A stretch of DNA of 64,000 bases from JAUVXJ01 sp964577995 (GTDB lineage Bacteria > Chloroflexota > Anaerolineae > UBA7937 > B3-Chlor), in NCBI GenBank assembly GCA_964577995.1, contig CAZOBP010000002.1, forward strand, positions 1 through 64,000, read 5' to 3'. The notes beneath the pieces were generated by a model, which had not been told where the DNA came from, made no database searches, and saw only the letters and a program-made list of their open reading frames with translations. The position numbers and the translations under genes are program-made. Shown piece after piece: positions 43,889 to 52,998 of the stretch (its first letter is position 1; the number at the start of each line of letters is the position of its first letter).

Positions 43889-45742
43889 ATGACCATGGTA
43901 CGAACCCCCGAAGAGTTGGAGAGCCTCAAGCAGAAGCTGCTGGCAGCAAGGGAACCCGACAAGCCGCGGGTCTCCGTGTGTTGCGGGACCGGCTGTCGGG
44001 TCCATGGAAGCATGGATGTGATCGAGGCTTTTCGACAGGAGATTGACAAGCGGAATCTGAACGGGGACATCAGCGTCGTCGGCACAGGATGCCATGGGTT
44101 CTGTGAAAAGGGTCCCGTTGTCGTCCTCAAGCCAAGCGGCGTCTTCTATCAGAGAGTGGGTCTAGGGGATGTCCCTGAGATCGTCTCCGAGACTGTGCTC
44201 AATGGGGCGGTCATCGACAGGCTGACCTACGTAGATCCGGCAAGCGGTGCGAAGGTAGTCTACGAAGAGGACGTGCCCTTCTATCGCAAGCAGCAGCGGC
44301 TGGTGCTGGACCTGAACGGTGACATCGATCCCACCAACATAGAGGACTACATTGCCTTTGGCGGATACGCGGCGTTGGGCAAGGCTCTGCACCAGATGAA
44401 GCCTGAAGGGGTGATCGAGGAGGTTGTGGAGTCCGGACTGCGAGGGCGAGGCGGCGCAGGGTTCCCAGCGGGGATCAAGTGGAGACTGTGCCGAGAGGCA
44501 GATGGAGACACCAAGTACATCATCTGCAATGCAGACGAGGGCGACCCGGGTGCATACATGGATCGCAGCATCATGGAGGGCAATCCTCACAGAGTAGTGG
44601 AGGGCATGATCATCGGCGCCTGGGCCATTGGCGCGCACGAGGGATACGTCTACATCCGCAATGAGTATCCTCTAGCGGTGGAGAACCTCAGAATAGCCAT
44701 AGGGCAGGCGCAGGAGTATGGATTCCTCGGCCATGACATTCTGGGTTCGGGCTTCGATTTCTCGATCCACATACGCCCCGGGAGCGGCGCGTTCGTGTGT
44801 GGCGAGGAGACCGCCCTGATGGCGTCCATTGAGGACAGGATTGGGGAGCCGAGACCGAGACCGCCATATCCAGCGGAAAGGGGTCTGTGGGGCAAGCCGA
44901 CCAACATCAACAATGTGGAGACCTGGGCGAACGTACCCATCGTGATCGATCGGGGAGGAGAGTTGTACTCCCAGATAGGCACGGACAAGAGCAAGGGCAC
45001 CAAGATCTTCTCAGTGGTGGGGAACATCAACAACACAGGGCTGGTCGAGGTGCCCATGGGGACCACTTTGTCCGAGATCGTTTACGACATCGGCGGTGGC
45101 GTTCCGGGGGGCAAGGAGTGCAAGGCAGTTCAGCTTGGCGGACCGTCCGGAGGATGTCTGCCTCGGGAGCATTTCGATGTCCCTATCGACTTCGAGTCCT
45201 TGCAGGAACTTGGTGCCATCATGGGCTCTGGCGGCATGGTGGTCTGTGACGAGGATACCTGTATGGTGGAGTTTGCCAGGTACTTCATGGATTTCGTTCA
45301 GCAGGAATCCTGCGGCAAATGCGTGCCCTGTCGTCTGGGGACGAGGGCCATGCTAGAGGTGCTCACCAGGATCACGCAGGGAGAGGGCCAGGAAGGAGAC
45401 ATCGAATACCTGGAGGAGTTGGCCAAACAGATCAGGGAGTCCTCTCTGTGTGGCCTGGGGCAGACTGCGCCCAATCCCGTGCTCTCGACAATACGTTACT
45501 TCCGCGATGAGTACGAAGCGCATATCCGGGACAAGCACTGTCCGGCTCACGTTTGCAGGGCTCTGATTCACTATTCCGTTGATCCCGAGAAGTGCACTGG
45601 CTGCGGACGCTGCCTTCGCAACTGTCCGGCTGAGGCCATAAGCGGCGCCAAGAAGGAACCCCACAACATAGACCAGGAGAAGTGCATCAAGTGCGGTTCC
45701 TGCTATGAGCTGTGCAAGTTCGATGCAATCGTCGTGGAGTAG
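43889..45742 (+). CDS. nuoF: NuoF/HndC-type NADH-oxidising flavoprotein
   Basis: A 617-residue FMN subunit with four parts: an N-terminal thioredoxin-like [2Fe-2S] domain (CCGTGC, CHGFC; residues about 28-115), the NADH/FMN-binding core (RGRGGAGFPAGIKW, NADEGDPGAY), the N3 [4Fe-4S] site SCGKCVPCRLGT with SLCGLG, and a C-terminal pair of [4Fe-4S] motifs (CTGCGRCLRNCP, CIKCGSCYELC). This layout is that of HndC/HydB of electron-bifurcating hydrogenases rather than of plain complex I. No hydrogenase catalytic subunit is nearby. Start ATG 43889 or ATG 43895. Confidence 0.94.
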   Translation: MTMVRTPEELESLKQKLLAAREPDKPRVSVCCGTGCRVHGSMDVIEAFRQEIDKRNLNGDISVVGTGCHGFCEKGPVVVLKPSGVFYQRVGLGDVPEIVSETVLNGAVIDRLTYVDPASGAKVVYEEDVPFYRKQQRLVLDLNGDIDPTNIEDYIAFGGYAALGKALHQMKPEGVIEEVVESGLRGRGGAGFPAGIKWRLCREADGDTKYIICNADEGDPGAYMDRSIMEGNPHRVVEGMIIGAWAIGAHEGYVYIRNEYPLAVENLRIAIGQAQEYGFLGHDILGSGFDFSIHIRPGSGAFVCGEETALMASIEDRIGEPRPRPPYPAERGLWGKPTNINNVETWANVPIVIDRGGELYSQIGTDKSKGTKIFSVVGNINNTGLVEVPMGTTLSEIVYDIGGGVPGGKECKAVQLGGPSGGCLPREHFDVPIDFESLQELGAIMGSGGMVVCDEDTCMVEFARYFMDFVQQESCGKCVPCRLGTRAMLEVLTRITQGEGQEGDIEYLEELAKQIRESSLCGLGQTAPNPVLSTIRYFRDEYEAHIRDKHCPAHVCRALIHYSVDPEKCTGCGRCLRNCPAEAISGAKKEPHNIDQEKCIKCGSCYELCKFDAIVVE

Positions 45743-45756
45743 AAAGGCGACAGTGG

Positions 45757-46440
45757 ATGATCATCCTAACCATCAATGGCCGGGAAGTTGAGGCCATAGA
45801 AGGTTCAACGATACTGGAAGCTGCGCGGGAGAACGGCATCGAGATTCCGACTCTTTGCTACCATGAGGCTCTCGAGCCCTACGGTAGCTGCCGCCTCTGT
45901 GTGGTCGAGCTGGCTACGCCCAGGGGGCCTCGCCTGGTTGCGTCCTGCGTTTATCCTGCCGAGGAAGGGGCGGTAGTGAAGACCGATTCCGAGATGGTGC
46001 AGCGCTCGCGCCGCATGACTGTGGAGTTGCTGTTGGCTTCTGCTCCCCACGCGAAGGTCATACAGGAGTTGGCTGCGGAAATGGGCGTGCAGGAGCCTCG
46101 GGTGAGCCTGGGCGACAACGATTGCATACTATGCGGCCTGTGCGTACGGGCCTGTCGCGAGATTGTCGGGGCCAACGCCATTAGTCTTGTCAATCGAGGC
46201 TTCAGCAAAGAGGTAAGCCCTCCCTTCGAGATCGGCTCCAATGCCTGTATTGGTTGCACAACCTGCGTCTTCATCTGTCCGACGGGCGCCATCAAGCTGG
46301 AGGATGTTCTGGCCAACAGATCTGTGCATCGTTGGGCCTCGGATTTCGAGGCCACAGCTTGCAAGATCTGTGGTGACCACTATCTTGCGCCCGAGTTCGC
46401 GGCGGAAGTGGAACAGCCGCTCGATGCAAAGGGCGTGTGA
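45757..46440 (+). CDS. HoxU/NuoG-N-type iron-sulfur subunit
   Basis: A 227-residue protein with an N-terminal plant-type [2Fe-2S] domain (LCYHEALEPYGSCRLC and a later Cys), then a NuoG-like segment and two [4Fe-4S] motifs, CILCGLCVRAC and CIGCTTCVFICP. The C-terminus has a further CKIC. It corresponds to HoxU or the first third of NuoG/HndD and lacks any molybdopterin or H-cluster domain. It relays electrons from NuoF to a partner, here most likely the HdrA-like protein encoded next. ATG 45757 follows AAAGGCGACAG. Confidence 0.9.
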   Translation: MIILTINGREVEAIEGSTILEAARENGIEIPTLCYHEALEPYGSCRLCVVELATPRGPRLVASCVYPAEEGAVVKTDSEMVQRSRRMTVELLLASAPHAKVIQELAAEMGVQEPRVSLGDNDCILCGLCVRACREIVGANAISLVNRGFSKEVSPPFEIGSNACIGCTTCVFICPTGAIKLEDVLANRSVHRWASDFEATACKICGDHYLAPEFAAEVEQPLDAKGV

Positions 46441-46476
46441 TCGGCAGTCTGGGACCTACCTGAAGGAGCATGGGAA

Positions 46477-48600
46477 GTGACCGTTGAAGGCGAAGTCAGA
46501 ATCGGCGTTTTCGTGTGCGAGTGCGGAGGGAAGATCTCGGATGCCGTTGACGTGGGGATGGTGGTAGAAGGCGCCGCGAAGATGCCCGGCGTAGTGCTGG
46601 CGCGGCGAGAACTCTATGGCTGCTCCAAGGCAGGACTCTGCGACATTGGGCAAGCGATAGAGGAACGGGGCCTGAATCGCGTGGTGATTGTCGGCTGCAC
46701 ACCTCGTACCCATGGGCCGCTGTTCGAGGGGGCCTTGAGCAAAGCAGGCTTGAGTGCCTCACTCTTTGAGATGGTCAACGCCCGAGAGCAGTGCGCACTG
46801 GTGCACGCTGAGGATAAGGACGGGGCGAACAAGAAGGCCCTGGACTTGACACGAATGGGAGTGGCCAAGGCAGCGGTGCTAGAGCCTGTGCAGAAGGTGG
46901 AAGTCAACGTGGCACCGATGGCCTTAGTCATCGGCGGGGGAATAGCTGGCCTCACCGCGGCCACGACGGTGGCCGCGAGAGGGTTTCCCGTCAAACTGGT
47001 GGAGAAAGCACCGCAGTTGGGTGGTCAGGTCGCTCGACTGCATACTCTCTATCCATCCGGCGAGAGTGCCAAGGAGTTCATTGAGAAGAAGATCCGAGCT
47101 GCGAAGGAGCATGAGGATATCGAGGTGCTAGTTGGCGCCAGAGTGACAGACCTGTCAGGCCCGGCAGGTGACTACAAGGTTACCGTGGCCCAGGACGGGA
47201 GGAATCTGGAGTTTCACGTGGGGGCGGTGATAGTGGCCACAGGGGCCCAAGAGGCTGAGCCTGGCGAGGGATACGAGCACAGCAGTGTCCAAGTGATGAC
47301 CCAGTCTGAGATGGAGCAGGCGTTGCAGCAGGGTGGTCCCCACGCCAAGCGTGCGGCGATAGTGGTGGTCGAGCCAAACCCCGAGCAGTACTCCTCAGTA
47401 TCCGCCGCGGCAGCGCTGAAGAACTCCGCAGTGTTGAAGCGCAGAGATCCCGAAGCCACGGTTTCTCTGCTCTTCAACGATCTCTCTTCGGACCTCACTA
47501 GCACAATGATCGGGGAAGCGAGGGGCCTGGGCGTCCAGTTCTACAAATACGATGGAGATTTGCCTCCGCGCATCACCGACCAGGGCGTGGAGGTCTTCGA
47601 TCATTTGCGCGGAGGCCAAGCCACTATCCCCTGCGACCTGGTTGTGCTGGCTATGCCTTTGGTCCCACAGTCGGATGCCGCATCGGTTTCCAGAATGCTG
47701 GCCGTACCACTGGACGAGCGCGGCTTCCTGCTGGAACCCAGCATACGGCTGCGACCCGGGAGCTACATCCCCAGGGGCATCTTCGCATGTGGCAGCGCGC
47801 ACTATCCGACGAATGCGCACGAGAGCATCTTCCAAGGCTATCGCGCAGGTGTGAGAGCCTTGAGCCATCTTTCGTCGGGCAGGCTCACCAGTCACGGGCC
47901 ACGTCCCCGCGTGATTGACAGTCGCTGTGTGGGTTGCGGGACCTGTGTCGAGTCCTGCCCCTTCCATGCCATTTCGATGCTCACCAGGGAAGGAACGCTG
48001 AGTGTGTCCCGGATCGATGTCTCGCTGTGCAACGGGTGCGGCAACTGCACGGTGGTATGTCCGGCCAAGGCCATCATCATGGAGACCTACGGAGACAGGG
48101 AGCTGATCGCTCAGATCAATGCAGCGTTGGCTGCTCGGAGGAACGGTGAGTCGCGGATACTCGCATTCCTCTGTGAGTGGAGCGGCTACGCGGCAGCCGA
48201 CTTGGCCGGAGCCGAGGGCCGGCAGTATCCGTCCAACGTACGGATCATACGGGTCGGGTGTTCGGCACGTTTCGATCCCTATCTGGTTTTGTGGGCCTTC
48301 CTACAAGGTGCCGACGGCGTCCTATTGGGTGCATGCGATCCAGGCATGTGCCACTACATAGACGGAAACAGGTGGGCGGCAGAGCGGGTGGAGATGCTGG
48401 GCCGGATGCTCGAGCAAGCCGGCTTCGACTCCAGAAGACTGCATCTGGAGTGGTTCAAGCCCGATGATGCCCAGCAGTTTGTGAAAGTCGTGAGGGAATT
48501 CGCAGACGAGATAGAGTACCTGGGACCCATAGGCGAAGTTGACGCCGATCAGAGCCACTGGGCCACTGTGGGCGAGGAACTGCTGGTCTCTGAATCGTAG
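46477..48600 (+). CDS. HdrA-like FAD protein fused to an MvhD domain
   Basis: A 707-residue electron-transfer flavoprotein. The N-terminus has the HdrA-type CECGGKISD; the FAD domain starts at about residue 148 (VIGGGIAGLTAA, GGQVARLH); two [4Fe-4S] motifs follow (CVGCGTCVESCP, CNGCGNCTVVCP); the C-terminal 130 residues match MvhD (YPSNVRIIRVGCSARFDP, GACDPGMCHYIDGN). In MvhD the first cluster part usually reads CxxC; here it is CEWS, so one ligand is Ser. The DCSxC stretch after the FAD loop of methanogen HdrA is also absent. The fusion resembles QmoB. HdrA proteins are the flavin-bifurcating centre in several complexes. Start GTG 46477 after AAGGAG. Confidence 0.9.
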   Translation: MTVEGEVRIGVFVCECGGKISDAVDVGMVVEGAAKMPGVVLARRELYGCSKAGLCDIGQAIEERGLNRVVIVGCTPRTHGPLFEGALSKAGLSASLFEMVNAREQCALVHAEDKDGANKKALDLTRMGVAKAAVLEPVQKVEVNVAPMALVIGGGIAGLTAATTVAARGFPVKLVEKAPQLGGQVARLHTLYPSGESAKEFIEKKIRAAKEHEDIEVLVGARVTDLSGPAGDYKVTVAQDGRNLEFHVGAVIVATGAQEAEPGEGYEHSSVQVMTQSEMEQALQQGGPHAKRAAIVVVEPNPEQYSSVSAAAALKNSAVLKRRDPEATVSLLFNDLSSDLTSTMIGEARGLGVQFYKYDGDLPPRITDQGVEVFDHLRGGQATIPCDLVVLAMPLVPQSDAASVSRMLAVPLDERGFLLEPSIRLRPGSYIPRGIFACGSAHYPTNAHESIFQGYRAGVRALSHLSSGRLTSHGPRPRVIDSRCVGCGTCVESCPFHAISMLTREGTLSVSRIDVSLCNGCGNCTVVCPAKAIIMETYGDRELIAQINAALAARRNGESRILAFLCEWSGYAAADLAGAEGRQYPSNVRIIRVGCSARFDPYLVLWAFLQGADGVLLGACDPGMCHYIDGNRWAAERVEMLGRMLEQAGFDSRRLHLEWFKPDDAQQFVKVVREFADEIEYLGPIGEVDADQSHWATVGEELLVSES

Positions 48601-48633
48601 ATTCGAGGATGTAGGAGTTAGGGAGGACGCTTG

Positions 48634-49818
48634 ATGGTGAAGCGGATGGAATTGGAGGTTTGGGACCTGGACAGATGTGCGGGCTGTGGCCTCTGCGTGG
48701 CCACGTGCTCCAAGGGCATGCTGCACTGGGATGGCGAGGCAAACCATCCGGTTAGAGAGGTAAGGCAGAAGAGGATCGGTCTCACAAACATCCCTCTCGA
48801 TAGTTGCACTTTCTGCCAGGTGTTCTGTGAGGAGACGTGTCCCAGGCTTCATCAGTGGGAGGAGTTGCCAACCCGTCGAGTGGTTTCGGCGAGGGCAGTG
48901 GGACCCGTCGAGAGCGGTGAGCCCATGGATGTGATCAAGGCACTCATGATCGGCAATCTGTCCGCCGGTGCAATAGATGGCGTGATCGCGAACGATATCA
49001 ATGATTGGACCCTCCAACCGCGCGCAGAGGTGAAAACCACCGTCGAGGCGATGGCGGACAGCCTTGGGTTGCAGGGACTTTGGGTGCCCACCTTGGACAG
49101 ACTCAACGAGGCGGTGTACGAGCGAAGACTGAGCAACATCGCAGTCGTCGGCCCCCCATGTTCTGCTGAGGCCATCAGAACGCTAAGAGCTTCGGGCAAT
49201 GAGCGGCTGGCCCCATACAAGGACGCGCTGCGCTTGAGCGTTGCCTTGTTCTGTACGGGCGTTTACTACCCTGGCCAGGTGCGGGAGTTCCTCGAGGAGT
49301 CGATGGGCATAGTGGGCCGAGACGTGAAGCAGATCCACAGTTCGCCGCGCGAGAAGGAGCTGAGGGTCGTGCTGTGGGACGGTTCAACCATCACGGTTCC
49401 TCTGGCCAAGATAGAAGCCTATACACGACCGGGCTGCGCCACTTGCGGCGATTTCCTGGGAGAATCCGCAGACATCTCTGTGGGTAAGGTGGGTGCGAAG
49501 GCAGGCTACTGTACACTGATCACCAGAAGCGCAACTGGCGATGATTGCCTACAAAACGCCGTCGATCTGGGACTACTGGAGACTGTGGATGAGGTGGACG
49601 AGAAAGCGTTGCTTGCAGCAAAGGAGGACAAGGAGCGCAGGGAAAGGGCCCAGGCCTTCGATGACTTGATGCTGATGATGCTGGACGCTCTGAGAGAGCC
49701 TCAGAAGCGAGCTGAGGTGAGGCAAGAGTTCGTGAGGTTGTACGAGGTAGAGAGTGTACCTGAATCACTGCAGGAGGGAACGAGCCATGGCGCATGCGGC
49801 GAGTGTGCTGGATGCTAA
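48634..49818 (+). CDS. FrhB/FdhB-like iron-sulfur flavoprotein
   Basis: A 394-395-residue protein of the coenzyme F420 hydrogenase/dehydrogenase beta family. The N-terminal iron-sulfur part has CAGCGLCVATC and CTFCQVFC..C; the FrhB N- and C-domains follow, with VVGPPCSAEA and GCATCGDFLGESADISVG. It ends in a Cys-rich tail (CGECAGC). Members bind FAD and move electrons between F420, NAD(P)H or ferredoxin and iron-sulfur partners, so F420 use is not certain. It overlaps the start of the next gene by 32 bases, showing tight coupling with the glutamate-synthase-like subunits. Confidence 0.88.
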   Translation: MVKRMELEVWDLDRCAGCGLCVATCSKGMLHWDGEANHPVREVRQKRIGLTNIPLDSCTFCQVFCEETCPRLHQWEELPTRRVVSARAVGPVESGEPMDVIKALMIGNLSAGAIDGVIANDINDWTLQPRAEVKTTVEAMADSLGLQGLWVPTLDRLNEAVYERRLSNIAVVGPPCSAEAIRTLRASGNERLAPYKDALRLSVALFCTGVYYPGQVREFLEESMGIVGRDVKQIHSSPREKELRVVLWDGSTITVPLAKIEAYTRPGCATCGDFLGESADISVGKVGAKAGYCTLITRSATGDDCLQNAVDLGLLETVDEVDEKALLAAKEDKERRERAQAFDDLMLMMLDALREPQKRAEVRQEFVRLYEVESVPESLQEGTSHGACGECAGC

Positions 49819-50452
49819 GGGAAAGGACTTGAGGGCGGCGAGTACAGAGCTCAAGTCTCTGCTCGCCAAGGAGCCGGTAGTTGTGAAGAACGCTTCCCAT
49901 TTACACGGACTGTGTGGGGGACTCAAGCGCGGCGAGATAACCATAGACGGAGATGGGGGAGACTATCTGGGTGTGGTGAACAGTGGGGCCTTGATCAAGG
50001 TCACTGGCAATGCAGGCAAGTACGTCGCGGACAACATGACCTCGGGAAAAGTGATCGTAGAGGGAGATGCCGACTACGGCGCAGGTCAGTACTGCTATGG
50101 CGGCGAGGTGGTGGTCAAGGGTAACGCTGGCGATTTCACGGCCACGATGAACAAGGGTGCCACGATCGTGATCGGCGGCGACGTGGGAGACGAAACCGCC
50201 ACCTACATGGTCGGTGGCGATGTGGTCATCGTCGGCGACGCCGGAGAGAACCTGGGCAATTATCTCATCAGGGGCAACGTCTACATCGGGGGCGATTGGG
50301 ACAGTCTGGGCCACAACTGCGCTGTTAGCGAAGTGGGTGTTGAGGACATCCAGAGATTGGAGTCTCTGTTAAGGGAGCACGGCGTCATTGTGAATGCCAA
50401 GACGTTCCGCAAGATCGTGCCCTTGTCGGACAAACCGTTCTACTCTCACTAG
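49787..50452 (+). CDS. Glutamate synthase GXGXG-domain protein (GltB domain 3 / GlxC type)
   Basis: A 221-residue stand-alone beta-helix domain that in bacterial glutamate synthase forms the C-terminal third of GltB. The repeated G-x-x-G strands are clear (YLGVVNSGALIKVTGNAG, YCYGGEVVVKGNAG, VGGDVVIVGDAGEN). The same domain occurs alone in archaeal-type GOGAT and in formylmethanofuran dehydrogenase C. The ATG at 49787 follows GGAGGGAAC and lies inside the FrhB-like gene. It is a structural partner of the FMN subunit that starts 11 bases after it. Confidence 0.9.
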   Translation: MAHAASVLDAKGKDLRAASTELKSLLAKEPVVVKNASHLHGLCGGLKRGEITIDGDGGDYLGVVNSGALIKVTGNAGKYVADNMTSGKVIVEGDADYGAGQYCYGGEVVVKGNAGDFTATMNKGATIVIGGDVGDETATYMVGGDVVIVGDAGENLGNYLIRGNVYIGGDWDSLGHNCAVSEVGVEDIQRLESLLREHGVIVNAKTFRKIVPLSDKPFYSH

Positions 50453-50463
50453 GAGGATTTCTG

Positions 50464-52008
50464 ATGTCGACTGTCGGTGCCTTTTGCGTCACGCTGAACA
50501 AAGATCAGTGCATAAACGCTCGGATGCCTGGCAAGTGCGCAACGTGCGTGGAGATATGCCCGTATGGTGTCTATGGCCTCAATGGAAGCAACGAAGTAGT
50601 CGTACAGAACTACAACGCCTGTGTGGGTTGCCGCCTCTGCGCAGAGTTCTGCCCAGAGAACGCGATTCGCATCAACCCGGCCGAGTCCGAGTTGGTTTCG
50701 CGATTTCCTTGGACCCTCGGGACTATCGAGGAGATCCACCACAAGGCCCTGACGGGCGGCTACGCGTTGAGGGGCTTCGGCACCATGGGGCCCACGCCGC
50801 ATTTTGACACCATCGTGGTTGTGCCCTCGCAGCTAGCCTCTGCCTCGCCGAGAGACAAGTACCGCGAGGAGTGCAATATGGAGGTGGTGATCGGCGAAGA
50901 CACGTGCGAGAAGCCGATCAGGTTGCAGTACCCGTTCATCTTTCCGGCCATGTCGTACGGTGCCCTGTCCAGGGAGGCGAAGCTCGCATTGGCTATCGCA
51001 GCAGCGAAGACGGGCATCTTGACCAACACCGGTGAGGGAGGCGTGGTCGAAGAAGAGCCCTACTACGCCAATGGCTATGAGAAACCCAGCAGGAAGAAGA
51101 AGCGGTGGGAGCCTGGAGGCTACCTGGCTATCCAGTGGTCTACCGGACGATGGGGTGTCTCGGCCGACTACGTCGATGCCGGGGACGCCGTGGAGGTCAA
51201 GATAGGTCAGGGTGCCAAACCCGGGATGGGTGGTCACCTGCTGGGCGATAAAGTCACAGAGGACATCGCGAGAATCCGCGGCATTCCTGTAGGTAGTGAC
51301 GCATTGTCGCCGTGCAGGTACTACGATGTCACCGAGCCTGGTGATATCAAGAAGCAGGTGGGTTTTCTGAGGGACATCAGCAACTACGAGAAGCCGATCT
51401 TGATGAAGCTCGGTCCCAGCAGGCCGTATGACGACGTCAAGGCGGCGGCGCTGGCTGGGGTAGATGCCATCTCCATCGATGGGCTCGTCGGCGGGACCGG
51501 GTGTTCGCCCGAGGTCGTCACCCAGGGAGTGGGCATACCGACCATCGCCCTGATCGGCCCGGCGGTGAGGGCTCTCAAGGACCTGGGTCTCCATCGGAAG
51601 GTCAAGCTCTTCGCGCTGGGTGGAATGAGGAATGGGCTCGATGCCTACAAGGCGATGGCCATGGGCGCGGATGGTGTAGGGTTTGGATCCGCTGCTGAGA
51701 TAGCGATGGGGTGCCGAGGCTGCATGGCCTGTCACCAGGGCAACTGCCCGTATGGCATAACCTCGCAGAACCCCAAGATGAGAGAGCGTCTCGATCCTGA
51801 GGAGATAGGTCAGCGTTTGGCGAACTTCATCAACGCATCGGCGGAAGAGGTGAAGATCTTGACCATGTTGTCGGGCCATTCGGATGTCAAAGAGCTGAGC
51901 GAAGAAGATCTGCGCGCCTTGGATGTGGACACAGCGGCGATAACTGGCTTGAAGTTGGTTGGTTATGAGAGGCCTCTGCCCTGGTGGGAGAACGGCCGTG
52001 GGAACTAG
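50464..52008 (+). CDS. Archaeal-type glutamate synthase FMN subunit (GltB domain 2) with ferredoxin head
   Basis: A 514-residue protein. The first 75 residues hold two [4Fe-4S] motifs (CATCVEICP with an upstream Cys, and CVGCRLCAEFCP). The rest is the FMN-binding TIM barrel of glutamate synthase: SYGALSREAK, NTGEGGV, KIGQGAKPGMGGHL, SIDGLVGGTG and the cluster loop CRGCMACHQGNCP for the [3Fe-4S] centre. In GOGAT this domain reduces 2-iminoglutarate to glutamate. No glutaminase (GltB domain 1) gene is near, so ammonia would have to come from elsewhere or the reaction differs. ATG 50464 follows AGGAGGATT. Confidence 0.9.
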   Translation: MSTVGAFCVTLNKDQCINARMPGKCATCVEICPYGVYGLNGSNEVVVQNYNACVGCRLCAEFCPENAIRINPAESELVSRFPWTLGTIEEIHHKALTGGYALRGFGTMGPTPHFDTIVVVPSQLASASPRDKYREECNMEVVIGEDTCEKPIRLQYPFIFPAMSYGALSREAKLALAIAAAKTGILTNTGEGGVVEEEPYYANGYEKPSRKKKRWEPGGYLAIQWSTGRWGVSADYVDAGDAVEVKIGQGAKPGMGGHLLGDKVTEDIARIRGIPVGSDALSPCRYYDVTEPGDIKKQVGFLRDISNYEKPILMKLGPSRPYDDVKAAALAGVDAISIDGLVGGTGCSPEVVTQGVGIPTIALIGPAVRALKDLGLHRKVKLFALGGMRNGLDAYKAMAMGADGVGFGSAAEIAMGCRGCMACHQGNCPYGITSQNPKMRERLDPEEIGQRLANFINASAEEVKILTMLSGHSDVKELSEEDLRALDVDTAAITGLKLVGYERPLPWWENGRGN

Positions 52009-52184
52009 CCCGGTGGCACCGCGTCTGGAAGCTTCGGGCCAGCGCCGGACTGATCGCCGGCGGTTGAGCATGGTGGAGGGCAGGCGGGCTGGCAAAGTGG
52101 TGATTCGTGAGAGAACAGCAGACAAGGGAGGGCGAAATGAGGGCGGTTGGTGTGGGGGTAGGCACGATGCATGAAGGAGGTAAC

Positions 52185-52715
52185 ATGGGTACAGTCACGA
52201 TTGATGGCACTGCCATCCAAGACATGGTGCAGAGTGCGCTGGCGTTCTCCGCTCAGAAGGCGGTCTTACCAGCCGTGGATGAGGTGCGGCAGGCTGTCGC
52301 AGGTGGCGACTGCATCGTGTGTGGGTACCTTAGGTATGCACTGTCCAAGGAGATAGGTGAATACCTTGGTACGATAGACACATCGGTGCAAGCCGTCTAT
52401 GCTTACGAGCCTGAGTACGCTGCAGGTGCGCTTCACATTGACTCTGCTCGGCCAGCGATGGACGCCGGCATCAACCTCATCGTCTCCGTGGACCGGAAGA
52501 ACGCTGCACTCAGCTCCATTGTCGCGTCCCTGGAGGACGCAGTCAAGGAAGGGGTGAAGTCCCTGCTTTGCTCGAACGCCAATGGGTCTTGCTACGCCTT
52601 CGACGTCAGGGTGGTTGATGGCGAAGAAGTGGCTTCGAGGCATGGCTACGGGGCGCTCGTCTCGTCGATCTACGCAGCCCCTGTCAAGCTTTGGGCCAGG
52701 GGTGACGGAGCCTAG
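52185..52715 (+). CDS. Protein of unknown function at the end of the redox operon
   Basis: A 176-residue soluble protein that I do not recognise. The start at ATG 52185 is set by a perfect AAGGAGGT four bases upstream; frame extensions above it have no such site. It contains Cys in GGDCIVCGYLRYAL, LLCSNANGSC, and a run ALHIDSARPAMDAGINLIVSV suggesting an alpha/beta fold. No membrane span or signal peptide is visible. It lies 176 bases after the FMN subunit and before a strong hairpin, so it is probably co-transcribed with the redox complex and may be an accessory or regulatory protein. Confidence 0.7.
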   Translation: MGTVTIDGTAIQDMVQSALAFSAQKAVLPAVDEVRQAVAGGDCIVCGYLRYALSKEIGEYLGTIDTSVQAVYAYEPEYAAGALHIDSARPAMDAGINLIVSVDRKNAALSSIVASLEDAVKEGVKSLLCSNANGSCYAFDVRVVDGEEVASRHGYGALVSSIYAAPVKLWARGDGA

Positions 52716-52799
52716 GTCAGCGTGACTGTTGGGTAGCGGAGACGACTATCCCGTAGGCACTGCGAAGTTGCGTGGTGACATTCTTCCTTCTCCTTACAT

Positions 52800-52833
52800 A
52801 CCCGCAGCACGGGGGGAACCTCGTGCTGCGGGT
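52800..52833 (+). terminator. Strong hairpin after the redox operon, terminator-like
   Basis: ACCCGCAGCACG (52800-52811) pairs with CGTGCTGCGGGT (52822-52833), a 12-bp stem with a 10-base loop. There is no following U-run, so it may be a Rho-linked or RNA-stabilising hairpin rather than an intrinsic terminator. Confidence 0.55.
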
Positions 52834-52998
52834 GCATTAGGCCTCGGATAGGACGGAGTGGGGTGTCCTCGTTAGCCCATTGGTGTCCGTCGGCGCTGCG
52901 ACTACCGGGGAGCCATGCATAGGTGAGCTGTGTGGCACCATGGGGCTACCGCGTGGACTACACCGATCCGCTCTGCGGGGGAGCCGAGCGGCAGGGGC

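Noticed and set aside
43394..46440. Part of a NAD-linked hydrogenase or of complex I
   Set aside because: No [NiFe] or [FeFe] catalytic subunit and no membrane Nuo subunits follow; the next genes are HdrA-, FrhB- and GltB-like.
50833..52125. A 430-codon open frame on the minus strand
   Set aside because: It is the antisense of the clearly recognisable glutamate synthase FMN subunit and shows no domain.
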